The notes below the pieces were generated by a model. It did no database searches, was not told where the DNA came from, and saw only the letters and a program-made list of their open reading frames with translations. A stretch of 64,000 nucleotides of DNA from Variovorax sp. PCZ-1 (lineage in GTDB: Bacteria; Pseudomonadota; Gammaproteobacteria; Burkholderiales; Burkholderiaceae_C). A program made the translations under genes and the position numbers. The stretch spans positions 1,240,001-1,304,000 of the forward strand of contig NZ_JAHCDN010000001.1 of the NCBI RefSeq assembly GCF_018413605.1, in the 5' to 3' direction. This document shows positions 1 to 7,669 of this stretch, piece by piece. The stretch's first letter is position 1; the number at the start of each line of letters is the position of its first letter.

Positions 1-219
1 GCAGATGCCTTTGTAATCACGCGCCAAGCCGAAATTCAGGCAAATGCTTTTGGCATGGCCGATGTGCAGATAGCCATTGGGCTCGGGCGGGAAGCGGGTG
101 ACGATTTGAGAATGCTTGCCGCTGGCCAAATCTGATTCGATGATTTGGCGCAGGAAATTGCTGGGCTTGGTGGCGTCAGATGCCGAGGCAGGAGAATTTG
201 TAGAGTTTGAAACTGTCAT
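1..219 (-). CDS. glnS: Glutamine--tRNA ligase, N-terminal part (cut by window edge)
   Basis: From the ATG at 217-219 the minus strand stays open for 73 codons to the left edge. After about 20 Ser/Ala/Thr-rich residues it reads [14 protein letters not shown] and then [18 protein letters not shown] (about residues 43-60), which is the class I HIGH signature in the form used by glutaminyl-tRNA synthetase. The enzyme charges tRNA-Gln with glutamine in the cytoplasm. Only the start of the Rossmann catalytic domain is in the window, so the KMSKS loop and the anticodon-binding barrels cannot be checked. The next gene is divergent. Confidence 0.95.
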   Translation of the reverse strand, partial: MTVSNSTNSPASASDATKPSNFLRQIIESDLASGKHSQIVTRFPPEPNGYLHIGHAKSICLNFGLARDYKGIC

Positions 220-339
220 GCCTTGATTTTAGAGGGCTAGGCGCTGTGTTTACAGCTTGATACTGCATTTGCAATGCAGATGACAACTGCAGCTAGGCGC
301 AGGGCGTTGAGGTTGTACTGCTTTTCAAAGGAGATCATT

Positions 340-687
340 ATGAAAGCATGGATGACGGCTGTTGTTGCGACCGCAGCTTTGGCGGCTGGCGCTGCGCAGG
401 CAAACGATGTGAGCTGGACGATTACTGTGGGCTCGCCCCGCCCCGCGCCGAGGGTGATTTACGCGCCGCCTCCTGTGGTGTATTCGCCCGCGCCCGTGGT
501 TTACCAGCCAGCGCCTGTGGTGGTTCAGCGCGTCTATCAGCCCGTTTACCAACCTGTCTATCAAGCCGCGCCAGTGGTGTATCACATGCCGCATGGCCAT
601 TGGAAGCATGGGCATAAGCATGGCTGGAAACATGCCTACAAACATGGCTACCACCAAGGCTATCGCCATGGTCGGCATGACGATTGA
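340..687 (+). CDS. Small secreted Pro/Tyr/Val- and His-rich protein, function unknown
   Basis: The frame is open from 274, but the ATG at 340 has an ideal ribosome-binding site (AAGGAG at 328-333) and directly begins a signal peptide (MKAWMTAVVATAALAAGAAQA). The mature part of about 93 residues has two low-complexity zones. The first has repeated PVVY / QPVYQPVYQ units. The C-terminal 35 residues are rich in His, Gly and Lys, with GHWKHGHKHGWKHAYKHG-type spacing. Similar small His-rich exported proteins occur widely in Burkholderiales. Metal binding in the envelope is an inference from composition only. I do not recognise a named family. Confidence 0.75.
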   Translation: MKAWMTAVVATAALAAGAAQANDVSWTITVGSPRPAPRVIYAPPPVVYSPAPVVYQPAPVVVQRVYQPVYQPVYQAAPVVYHMPHGHWKHGHKHGWKHAYKHGYHQGYRHGRHDD

Positions 688-723
688 TAGAGCTGAGGGT
701 GTGCATTGATCTGCGTGGGCAGA

Positions 724-1554
724 TCATGCCGCCATGCGGCGCGGCTGCGGCGGTTGCCGCCGCATGCCGATAAAGCGCTGAAATGCGTGTGCGCAGGCCT
801 CAGGCTCAGCCAGTAGGTTCAGGTGGCCGCAAGGCAGATCGACAAAATGCGATTGCGTGATTTCGGCGACTGTGCGCTGATCGCGCGGGAGCACGATGCG
901 ATCATATCTGCCGCAGAGGATGAGCATAGGCGGTGGCTGGGTGCGCAGCTTATCAAAAACCCTGCGAACGCTCGCGCCATCCAGCGGGCGCATCAGGATG
1001 ATGTTTTTAGGGGTGATGAGCTCTAAGGTTTTGCGCAAATAAGCGCTGATCAGCGATCTTTCGTCTGAATCGGCAAAGCCGATCTCTTTCGTGCCGCGTG
1101 AGGCTAGCAAATGGCGACCTAGGCGCGAGCTAGCCAGCATTGCGGTGGATGCAGCCAAATGGAGTTTGAATCGGCCTTGGCTGAGCATGGGGGCAGAGGC
1201 CAGGGTGAGGGTTTGGATACGCTCGGGAAAGGTGGTGTAAAGCACAGCGCCTATCACGCCGCCTGCGCCATGGCCTATCCAGTGGCAGCGCGTGATCTGT
1301 AATTTCTGCAGCACACGATGCGCGTAGTAGGCCAGATCGTTGATGGTGCAGGTGTATGGCAAATGTTGATTCTGCCCAACGGCTGGTGGATCACAAATCA
1401 CCACTCGAAACTGCAGAGACAGCATGCGCGCGAAATCTAGCATGCTGTCGTAGCCATTGAATTGCGCAGGCCAGCAGACTACCCAATCACCGCGCTCACC
1501 CAAAAGCTGTACTGCGAAGTGACCCTGTTCTGTGGCAATCTGAATGGTTTTCAA
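724..1554 (-). CDS. Alpha/beta-hydrolase-fold protein lacking the nucleophile serine
   Basis: A 276-residue protein with the order of an alpha/beta hydrolase: an early strand with VVICDPPAVGQ (about 51-61), a nucleophile elbow at WIGHGAGG (92-99), a cap region, an acid-loop aspartate in CGRYDRI (D218) and a histidine in PCGHLNL (H244). In active members the elbow is G-x-S-x-G. Here the serine position (96) is Gly, so the usual acyl-enzyme chemistry should be absent although the Asp and His remain. The frame is intact and not otherwise degraded. It may be a non-catalytic or repurposed member of the fold; no substrate is suggested by the neighbours. Confidence 0.8.
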   Translation of the reverse strand: MKTIQIATEQGHFAVQLLGERGDWVVCWPAQFNGYDSMLDFARMLSLQFRVVICDPPAVGQNQHLPYTCTINDLAYYAHRVLQKLQITRCHWIGHGAGGVIGAVLYTTFPERIQTLTLASAPMLSQGRFKLHLAASTAMLASSRLGRHLLASRGTKEIGFADSDERSLISAYLRKTLELITPKNIILMRPLDGASVRRVFDKLRTQPPPMLILCGRYDRIVLPRDQRTVAEITQSHFVDLPCGHLNLLAEPEACAHAFQRFIGMRRQPPQPRRMAA

Positions 1555-1657
1555 TGGCTGACGTTTGGATTTTGAGTCGCCGTTGTGGCTAATCCAAATC
1601 GTTCAGTATTTGTAACTATTTCCTACTTTTATGTCAAGTAGTCGTGTCAAATTTTTC

Positions 1658-3172
1658 TTATCGCTTGGCTGAGGGCAAGCGTATGTTGGCAGCGAGACCG
1701 CCTGTGGAGGAGTTGTGCAGGCTGAAAGACCCGCCGAGGCGCTGGATCGTCTTTTCAACAATGGCTAAGCCAAGACCGGCGCCAGTGGCTGCGGTGCGAG
1801 CCACATCGCCCCGGAAGAAGGGCTTGGTCATGTGTTTGAGGATGTCTTCGTTGACGCCAGGGCCGTGATCACGCACTTTGAGGAGCACCCAGCCATCGCG
1901 CTCTCGGGCAGCAATGTCGAGCTGGGTGATGCCGGTGGTGATGGTTTTGCCGTATTTGCGGGCGTTTTCCACCAGATTGGTGATCACACGCGTGAGCTCA
2001 ATTTCATCGCCCATCACATGGAAATCAGCAGGCAGATCCAGCTTGACTTTGAGATCATCCGTTTGCTGCACTGCGAGCACACAGGCTTCAACCACATCAT
2101 TGAGCGCTACCGCACGCAGATGCTGTTGATCGGTAGGGCGGGCGTAATCGAGGAATTTATCAATGATGGCATCGAGCTGCTCGAGATCAGAGACCATATG
2201 ATTGCGCGCCACATCATCGGCCACGCTCATCTCCGTTTCAAGGCGCAGGCGTGCCAGCGGTGTGCGCAAGTCATGCGAGATACCGGCGAGCATCACGGCG
2301 CGATCTTGCTCGATTTTGGCGAGCTGCTCGGCCATGCGATTGAAGCCGGCATTGACCTCGCGGATTTCGCTGGTCACGGCATCTTCATTCAAGCGGCTGG
2401 CATCAAAATCGCCATCTTTCACGCGGCTGGCCGCGAAAGAGAGCGCTTTCAGTGGGCGATTGATCAAGCGCGCAATGACGGCTGCGCCAGTCAGTGAGAG
2501 CAGGGCAGCAATAGAGAGCCACACCAGCCATGCGCGGCCAGGCACAGGATTCAGGCGCGAGATATCGGTTTGCAGCCAGAATTTTTCATTCTCAATGCCA
2601 AAGCCGACCCACAAACCTTCTTCGCCATTGACCTTGCGAGCCAGCGTGGCTTTCTCGCCCAAGCGCACGCGTAACTCAACCAGCACGCGCTGCATTTGTG
2701 TATCGCCTTCAAAGCCTTGCACCATATCAATGGCTGTACGAGGCACGACCTTCACACCCTCCAGCTCGGCCAGCTGTTTGATCAGGGAGATGCGCGCGAT
2801 CGCATCGGAGTGCACGAGCGCAGCGCGCGAGAGATTGACGATGGAGGCGATCTGCTGTGCAGTTTGCGCGGCGCGTGGCTCGGATTCGAGCATGCGAAAG
2901 GTTTGCAGCCAAGCCACCACGGAGCCCACCAGCAGCAGCGCCAGCAGAAAGAAGGTGCGCCAGAAGAGGCTGAAGCGCACTTTGCTGATCGTGCCCGTGG
3001 GGCGAGCATCCAGCGGGGCAGGCATGGTCTCCAGCGGAGCGGGGCCAGTGGGTATGGGGTGGCCAGCCATGCCGGAGGGTAAATGCGAATAACGGCCTTC
3101 CGGCGTGGTGGGAGCGCCCATGCGACCATCCATACCGCTACCGCCGAGGATGTGTTCGTTGGCTGAATTCAT
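1658..3172 (-). CDS. envZ: Sensor histidine kinase, EnvZ type
   Basis: The 504-residue protein has a Pro/Gly-rich cytoplasmic N-terminus of about 65 residues, one transmembrane segment (about 68-90), a periplasmic sensor region of about 120 residues, a second membrane segment (about 214-234), a HAMP linker, a dimerisation domain with the phospho-accepting histidine in GISHDLRTPLARLRLE (H300) and an ATPase domain with NLVENARKYG, RDHGPGV and TGAGLGLAIV boxes. It should autophosphorylate and pass phosphate to the OmpR-type regulator encoded just upstream. EnvZ fits by domain plan and pairing; the signal is unknown. No strong ribosome-binding site precedes the chosen ATG, and an ATG 13 codons in is possible. 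Confidence 0.88.
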   Translation of the reverse strand: MNSANEHILGGSGMDGRMGAPTTPEGRYSHLPSGMAGHPIPTGPAPLETMPAPLDARPTGTISKVRFSLFWRTFFLLALLLVGSVVAWLQTFRMLESEPRAAQTAQQIASIVNLSRAALVHSDAIARISLIKQLAELEGVKVVPRTAIDMVQGFEGDTQMQRVLVELRVRLGEKATLARKVNGEEGLWVGFGIENEKFWLQTDISRLNPVPGRAWLVWLSIAALLSLTGAAVIARLINRPLKALSFAASRVKDGDFDASRLNEDAVTSEIREVNAGFNRMAEQLAKIEQDRAVMLAGISHDLRTPLARLRLETEMSVADDVARNHMVSDLEQLDAIIDKFLDYARPTDQQHLRAVALNDVVEACVLAVQQTDDLKVKLDLPADFHVMGDEIELTRVITNLVENARKYGKTITTGITQLDIAARERDGWVLLKVRDHGPGVNEDILKHMTKPFFRGDVARTAATGAGLGLAIVEKTIQRLGGSFSLHNSSTGGLAANIRLPSAKR

Positions 3173-3199
3173 GGCTTGGTTGCTGAGAGCATGGGCTAG

Positions 3200-3245
3200 A
3201 AAAAGGCGGTGTTATTGGATACGAGCATACCCAATAACGCCGCCT
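3200..3245 (-). terminator. Terminator-like hairpin between ompR and envZ
   Basis: Arms 3204-3218 and 3231-3245 can form a 15-bp stem with one G-T pair and a 12-nt loop. Read on the minus strand, the direction of ompR-envZ transcription, the stem is followed by five T (complement of 3200-3204). It lies after the ompR stop (3281) and before the envZ start (3172), so it may lower envZ expression relative to ompR. Confidence 0.7.
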
Positions 3246-3280
3246 AGCGTGTGATTTTTCGATTTAATCAGCGCAATAGA

Positions 3281-4012
3281 TCAACTCTTACCATCCGGCA
3301 CAAACACATAGCCTACGCCCCACACGGTTTGGATATAACGCGGCTGGGCCACATCGTTTTCGATCATTTTGCGCAGGCGAGAGATTTGCACATCCAAGCT
3401 GCGGTCAAACGGCTCGAACTCGCGGCCACGCGCCAGCTGCGCCAGCTTCTCGCGAGACAAAGGTTGACGCGGATGGCGAACCAGGGCTTTGAGCATGGCG
3501 AATTCACCCGTGGTGAGTGCGATTTCTTCGCCGCTTTTCTTCAGCGTTCTCTGTCCGAGATCAAAGTCGAAAGGGCCAAAATTCACATTCTCACTCTCGC
3601 TCGAAGGCGCACCCGGCGCTTCCAGAGCAGGGCGGCGGCGCAGCACAGCATGCACGCGCGCCAGCAGCTCGCGGGGATTGAAGGGCTTGCCCAAATAATC
3701 ATCCGCGCCCACTTCGAGGCCAACGATGCGATCCACATCTTCGCCTTTGGCTGTGAGCATGATAATGGGTGTGCGATCGCCAGAAGCGCGCAGGCGGCGG
3801 CAAATCGAGAGGCCATCTTCGCCGGGCAGCATCAGATCAAGCACGATGAGATTGATCGGCTCGCGGATCATGGCGCGGGACAGAGCCTTACCGTCTTCTG
3901 CCACGATGACTTCAAAACCCTCTTGCGTGAGATAACGGCGCAGCAGATCGCGGATGCGGGCATCATCATCAACGACCATGATGCGGTCTGCAGATTTCAC
4001 AGCTTGATTCAT
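3281..4012 (-). CDS. ompR: DNA-binding response regulator, OmpR family
   Basis: A 243-residue regulator. The receiver domain has the acidic pair in IMVVDDDARI, the phosphorylated aspartate in LIVLDLMLPGEDG (D59), the threonine in IIMLTAKGED and the lysine in YLGKPFNPREL. A linker is followed by a winged-helix domain (about 145-240) ending in FDRSLDVQISRLRKMIE...YIQTVWGVGYVFVP, typical of OmpR/PhoB regulators. The EnvZ-type kinase gene lies 108 bp downstream on the same strand. The upstream 259 bp, shared with the divergent SIMPL gene, contain TGTAACA (4041) and TGTTACA (4110), possible autoregulatory sites. Confidence 0.93.
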   Translation of the reverse strand: MNQAVKSADRIMVVDDDARIRDLLRRYLTQEGFEVIVAEDGKALSRAMIREPINLIVLDLMLPGEDGLSICRRLRASGDRTPIIMLTAKGEDVDRIVGLEVGADDYLGKPFNPRELLARVHAVLRRRPALEAPGAPSSESENVNFGPFDFDLGQRTLKKSGEEIALTTGEFAMLKALVRHPRQPLSREKLAQLARGREFEPFDRSLDVQISRLRKMIENDVAQPRYIQTVWGVGYVFVPDGKS

Positions 4013-4271
4013 TTAAGGCTCCTTGTGCACAGCACTGAGTTGTAACATGAACGGAATTTACACGTATTTTTCAGAAAAAAGGTGTGAAAAATGTCCGAAA
4101 AGCCTCTTCTGTTACATATCTTGCGGGTTTTGTACAGTTTGAATGTCGTTTGGAAGGCTTTTTAACCCCGTTTGTGCCTTGGCTGCGTTTGATGAAGTGT
4201 CGATTGCGTATCAGCCGCGGCTGGGGCGCAGTCGATTTGGACAAAAACGCTTAGCTTGTTAGGATGTCACT
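4013..4271. promoter_or_regulatory. Divergent promoter region of ompR and the SIMPL-domain gene
   Basis: 259 bp without a credible gene, with ompR leaving on the minus strand and the SIMPL gene on the plus strand. It has AT-rich stretches and the mutually inverted heptamers TGTAACA at 4041-4047 and TGTTACA at 4110-4116. These could bind OmpR, but no strict box was established. No clear sigma-70 hexamers could be fixed by eye. Confidence 0.3.
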
Positions 4272-5015
4272 ATGAATGCACTTTTTTCTTCCTCTTCCAC
4301 TCGCCTGAAAAATGCTATTTTTTCGATAGCACTCTGCGCAGGTCTGATGCCGGCTACTGCCGTTTTTTCTCAAAATATTCGTATGGAAACACCTCAAAAC
4401 GTCGTCTCGCTTCAAGCTCAAGGCAGCCTCGAAGTACAGCAAGATCTGCTCACCATCAGTATGAACAGCACGAAAGACGGCTCAGATGCAGCTACAGTGC
4501 AAACCCAGCTCAAAGCCGCGCTCGATGCCGCGCTGACGGAAGCCAAAAAAGTCGCCCAACCCGGCCAGCTCGATGTGCGCACCGGGGCATTCTCGCTTTA
4601 CCCACGCTATGGGCGTGACGGCAAGATCAATGGCTGGCAGGGCACCACCGAGCTGGTGCTTGAAGGCCGCGATTTCGCTCGCATCAGCGCGCTGGCTGGC
4701 AAGATCAATACCCTGACTTTGGGCAATGTGAGCTTCGGGCTCTCGCGCGAAGCACGTGCTCGCGTGGAAGCCGAGGTGACGGCGCAGGCGATTGAGCGCT
4801 TCAAAGCCAAAGCGCAAGAGATCAGCAAAGGCTTTGGTTTTGGCGGCTACACGGTGCGTGAGGTGAATGTGCAGGCCAACGATCAAGGCTTTGCGCACCG
4901 TGGGCGCATGGAGATGATGCAGGCCAAATCGATGTCAGCTGACGCGGCAGTGCCTGTGGAAGCTGGGCGTAGCACGGTGGTGGTGACTGTGGCTGGCGCT
5001 GTGCAGATGAAGTGA
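4272..5015 (+). CDS. Secreted SIMPL-domain (DUF541) protein
   Basis: A 247-residue exported protein. Residues about 1-35 form a signal peptide ending near AVFSQ. The mature part follows the SIMPL plan: VVSLQAQGSLEVQQDLLTIS at the start (the usual sequence is 'sGeg.v...pD.a.i'), a central GWQGTTELVLEGRDFARIS, then LSREARARVEAEVTAQAIERFKAKA and a C-terminal STVVVTVAGAVQMK. SIMPL proteins are periplasmic or outer-membrane associated and their biochemistry is poorly defined. Odd point: codons 14-33, the signal-peptide core, coincide with a copy of the dispersed repeat (4312-4372). Confidence 0.85.
   Translation: MNALFSSSSTRLKNAIFSIALCAGLMPATAVFSQNIRMETPQNVVSLQAQGSLEVQQDLLTISMNSTKDGSDAATVQTQLKAALDAALTEAKKVAQPGQLDVRTGAFSLYPRYGRDGKINGWQGTTELVLEGRDFARISALAGKINTLTLGNVSFGLSREARARVEAEVTAQAIERFKAKAQEISKGFGFGGYTVREVNVQANDQGFAHRGRMEMMQAKSMSADAAVPVEAGRSTVVVTVAGAVQMK
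4312..4372 (+). repeat. Dispersed ~50-bp repeat, copy inside the SIMPL signal peptide
   Basis: Matches the family pattern: GATAGCACTCTGCGCAGG, then a degenerate TCTGATGCCGGC, then TACTGCCGTTTTTTCTCA. It is translated as SIALCAGLMPATAVFS, the same frame used by the copy at 29455-29510. Confidence 0.7.
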
Positions 5016-5036
5016 TTTTTTATGCTTTTTGAGCAA

Positions 5037-5083
5037 GTAGCCGGCATGATTATTGCGCAAAGTGCTATTGAATTAATAGTGCT
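5037..5083 (-). repeat. Dispersed ~50-bp repeat, intergenic copy
   Basis: On the minus strand it reads AATAGCACTTTGCGCAATAA followed by TCATGCCGGCTAC, fitting the family core. It lies 22 bp after the SIMPL stop codon. Confidence 0.65.
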
Positions 5084-5116
5084 CTGAAGATTTCTGTTGG
5101 GATAGACCGGCAACGT

Positions 5117-5165
5117 GGCAAGAGGCTGCGCTGCGAAAAATCGGCAGCCACCGCAGCCCCTTGCC
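5117..5165. repeat. Inverted repeat in the SIMPL-MFS intergenic region
   Basis: GGCAAGAGGCTGCG (5117-5130) and CGCAGCCCCTTGCC (5152-5165) pair over 14 bp with one mismatch around a 21-nt centre. There is no T-run, so it is not a classical terminator. The rest of the 5016-5392 gap holds the repeat copy at 5037, the tandem repeat at 5270 and no convincing gene. Confidence 0.55.
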
Positions 5166-5269
5166 TCGCGGCCTATTGGCTACCCTTGAGAGCCAAGTGC
5201 GCTCACCGCTCCCACAGGCCATAAGCGCGCCAGCAACATAAACCGAATCTGTAAGCGACCGTTCAGTCA

Positions 5270-5311
5270 CGCGCAAGCTCCCGTTGGTTTCGCGCAAGCC
5301 TGCGTTGGTTT
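5270..5311 (+). repeat. Two tandem 21-bp repeats upstream of the MFS gene
   Basis: CGCGCAAGCTCCCGTTGGTTT is followed directly by CGCGCAAGCCTGCGTTGGTTT, 18 of 21 positions identical. The units lie 81 bp before the MFS start, where an operator could sit. Whether a regulator binds them is unknown. Confidence 0.55.
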
Positions 5312-5392
5312 GGAGAAAGTAGCAGGTAAGAGCAGTTTTCCACAATCACACCACGCCCCATTTAGGGCGCAGACAAGATGGAGACTGCTGAT

Positions 5393-7195
5393 ATGGCAAC
5401 AGATATGACAAACAACATTCGGGAACGATCCCGCCCCATGACGCAGGAAGAGAAAAAGGTGATTGCCGCCTCTTCTGCAGGTACGATTTTTGAGTGGTAC
5501 GACTTTTATCTTTATGGCGCGCTCGCCGCCATCATTGGTGCGCAGTTCTTCACTGCCTTCCCTGAAAACACCCGCAACGTGTTTGCATTGCTCGCCTTCG
5601 CTGCTGGCTTCATCGTGCGCCCGTTTGGCGCCTTGGTGTTTGGCATGCTGGGCGACATGATCGGCCGCAAATACACTTTCTTGATGACCATCGTGATCAT
5701 GGGCGTTTCGACCTTCTTGGTCGGCGTGTTGCCCAATTACGAAAGCTGGGGCGTTGCGGCTCCCATCATTCTGATCCTGCTGCGCATGGCGCAAGGTTTG
5801 GCTTTGGGTGGTGAATACGGTGGTGCTGCGATTTATGTGGCTGAGCATGCACCTGCCAATCAGCGCGGTTACTTCACGGCGTTCATCCAAACCACGGCCA
5901 CGCTGGGCTTGCTGCTCTCGTTGATCGTGATTCTTTCAGTGCAAGGCTATGTCAACGGTAACTACCCAGACGTACCATTGATGAAAGACGGCGTGGCCGT
6001 GTTGCTCGCCGATGGCAAACCGACCATGGTCAAAGCGTTTAACGCTTGGGGCTGGCGCGTTCCCTTCATTGGCTCGATCTTCCTCTTGGCTATTTCTCTC
6101 TACATCCGTTTGCAGATGAACGAGAGCCCCGCTTTCAAGAAAATGAAAGAAGAAGGCCGCACATCCAAAGCACCGCTCTCAGAAGCGTTTGGCAATTGGA
6201 AAAACGGCAAGATCGCACTCATTGCTTTGCTCGGCCTCGTGGCTGGCCAAGCGGTGGTTTGGTACACAGGCCAGTTCTACGCGCTCTTCTTCATGCAAAA
6301 CGTGATCAAGATCGACAGCTTCACCGCCAACGTGATGGTGGCTTGGTCGCTCATCTTGGGCACAGGCGGCTTCCTGTTCTTTGGTGCACTGTCAGACCGC
6401 ATTGGCCGCAAGCCGATCATCTTGGTGGGCTGCTTGTTGGCCGCGGTGACCTTCCTGCCCGTGTTCAATTTGCTCACCAAAACCGCTAACCCAGCGATTC
6501 ATGCAGCACACCAGACGCCGGTTTCTGTGAAAGTGTTTGCTGAAGATTGCTCCTTCCAGTTCAACCCAACTGGCACGGTCAAGTTCAGTTCGTCTTGCGA
6601 TATCGCCAAGGCGCAACTCGCACGCACTTCGGTGAACTATTCCACCATTGAAGGCGCAGCACCCGGCACTTTGGCCGTGGTGAAAGTGGGCGATACGGAA
6701 ATCCAATCGTACGACGCTGGCAAACTCACTGGTGATGAACTGAAAAAAGCCAAGGCTACTTTTGATGGCGCGCTCAATGCTGCGCTGAAAAAAGCTGGCT
6801 ATCCGATGGTTGCCGCAGACAACACCACGATTGCCAAGGCACAACACTTCTTTGACATCTTCAATGCGCAGAAGATCACCATCATCGTCATCTTGACGTA
6901 TTTGGTGTTGCTGGTGACGATGGTTTATGGCCCGATTGCAGCGATGTTGGTCGAGATGTTCCCCACCCGCATCCGCTACTCTGGATTGTCTTTGCCTTAT
7001 CACATCGGTAACGGCTGGTTCGGCGGCCTGATGCCTGCAACCGCATTTGCGATCTCCGCGCAAACGGGCAACATCTACTCCGGCCTGTGGTACGCGATTG
7101 TGATTGCCGTGATGACCGTGGTGATCGGCACGATCTTTGTTCCGAACGGTACGCACAAGAAGGACATCTTCGAAGGCGATACGGGCAAGAAATAA
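5393..7195 (+). CDS. MFS transporter, metabolite:H+ symporter (MHS) type with periplasmic insertion
   Basis: The ATG at 5393 is preferred over 5378 because GGAG (5380-5383) sits 9 nt before it. The 600-residue product has MHS/ProP-like landmarks: GTIFEWYDFYLYG in TM1, GMLGDMIGRKYTF in loop 2-3, LGGEYGGAAIYVAEHAP in TM4-5 and GALSDRIGRKP in loop 8-9. MHS proteins usually have about 430-500 residues. The excess is a soluble stretch of about 130 residues (about 363-493) between TM9 and TM10, which topology places in the periplasm. It holds two cysteines (EDCSF and SSCDI) that could form a disulfide. The substrate is unknown. A strong terminator follows. Confidence 0.88.
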   Translation: MATDMTNNIRERSRPMTQEEKKVIAASSAGTIFEWYDFYLYGALAAIIGAQFFTAFPENTRNVFALLAFAAGFIVRPFGALVFGMLGDMIGRKYTFLMTIVIMGVSTFLVGVLPNYESWGVAAPIILILLRMAQGLALGGEYGGAAIYVAEHAPANQRGYFTAFIQTTATLGLLLSLIVILSVQGYVNGNYPDVPLMKDGVAVLLADGKPTMVKAFNAWGWRVPFIGSIFLLAISLYIRLQMNESPAFKKMKEEGRTSKAPLSEAFGNWKNGKIALIALLGLVAGQAVVWYTGQFYALFFMQNVIKIDSFTANVMVAWSLILGTGGFLFFGALSDRIGRKPIILVGCLLAAVTFLPVFNLLTKTANPAIHAAHQTPVSVKVFAEDCSFQFNPTGTVKFSSSCDIAKAQLARTSVNYSTIEGAAPGTLAVVKVGDTEIQSYDAGKLTGDELKKAKATFDGALNAALKKAGYPMVAADNTTIAKAQHFFDIFNAQKITIIVILTYLVLLVTMVYGPIAAMLVEMFPTRIRYSGLSLPYHIGNGWFGGLMPATAFAISAQTGNIYSGLWYAIVIAVMTVVIGTIFVPNGTHKKDIFEGDTGKK

Positions 7196-7213
7196 TTTCG
7201 TGATTTCTACATA

Positions 7214-7252
7214 GCCAGAGTCTTGCCAGCCAAGACTCTGGCTTTGTTTTTT
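7214..7252 (+). terminator. Rho-independent terminator after the MFS gene
   Basis: GCCAGAGTCTTG (7214-7225) and CAAGACTCTGGC (7231-7242) form a perfect 12-bp stem with a 5-nt loop, followed by TTTGTTTTTT. It lies 18 bp after the stop codon. Confidence 0.93.
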
Positions 7253-7287
7253 GCGATACTGCAAGCCAGCATATTGGCTTATTTGTT

Positions 7288-7587
7288 TTGAATTTATCAA
7301 GTATTGGAAATCAATTGATCGATCTCGTCTTGTCTCAATTGACTGACCCTTTTCGCATTGGCTTGCTCATTGCCTTGGTTGTCACCATGCAGCGAACGGC
7401 GACTGTGACTGGCCGCGTTATTCCACTGGTTTTGGGCGTCGTGTTCGTGGCAGTGATGCTTCCATCGACGATGCCGAGCACCTCGGTGAGTCTCAAAGAT
7501 GCGATCCTTGCTGGCCTCGTCTCCAACCTGATCATTTTGATTCCCGTGCTGGCATTCGCTTGGTTGATCATGCGAATGCGCCGCTGA
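7288..7587 (+). CDS. Small hydrophobic membrane protein, function unknown
   Basis: An open frame of up to 99 codons from a TTG. Three hydrophobic stretches are visible (about 22-34, 44-60 and 76-94), ending in the positive tail LIMRMRR, so a small inner-membrane protein is likely. The start is uncertain: 7288 has no good ribosome-binding site, while the TTG at 7315 has GGA upstream, and the first ATG is at 7388. It lies between a strong terminator and the convergent fumarylacetoacetase operon and would need its own promoter. No family recognised. Confidence 0.5.
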   Translation: MNLSSIGNQLIDLVLSQLTDPFRIGLLIALVVTMQRTATVTGRVIPLVLGVVFVAVMLPSTMPSTSVSLKDAILAGLVSNLIILIPVLAFAWLIMRMRR

Positions 7588-7611
7588 TACGGCTTCTCGT
7601 AGAAAAATGCG

Positions 7612-7668
7612 ATGCTACCAAAATAGTAGCATTTCGCGCAGATTCTACGTCGGCTGACAGGCTAAAAC
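7612..7668 (+). repeat. Dispersed ~50-bp repeat, intergenic copy
   Basis: Contains TAGTAGCATTTCGCGCAGAT, then TCTACGTCGGC and a tail with AGGCTAAAAC. Its left end also forms a short hairpin, ATGCTAC-N7-GTAGCAT. It lies between two convergent genes. Confidence 0.7.
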
Positions 7669-7669
7669 A

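Noticed and set aside
6392-7300. 302-codon open frame antisense to the MFS gene
   Set aside because: Low-complexity His/Arg/Gln-rich translation and covers the strong terminator of the MFS gene. A shadow of the real gene.
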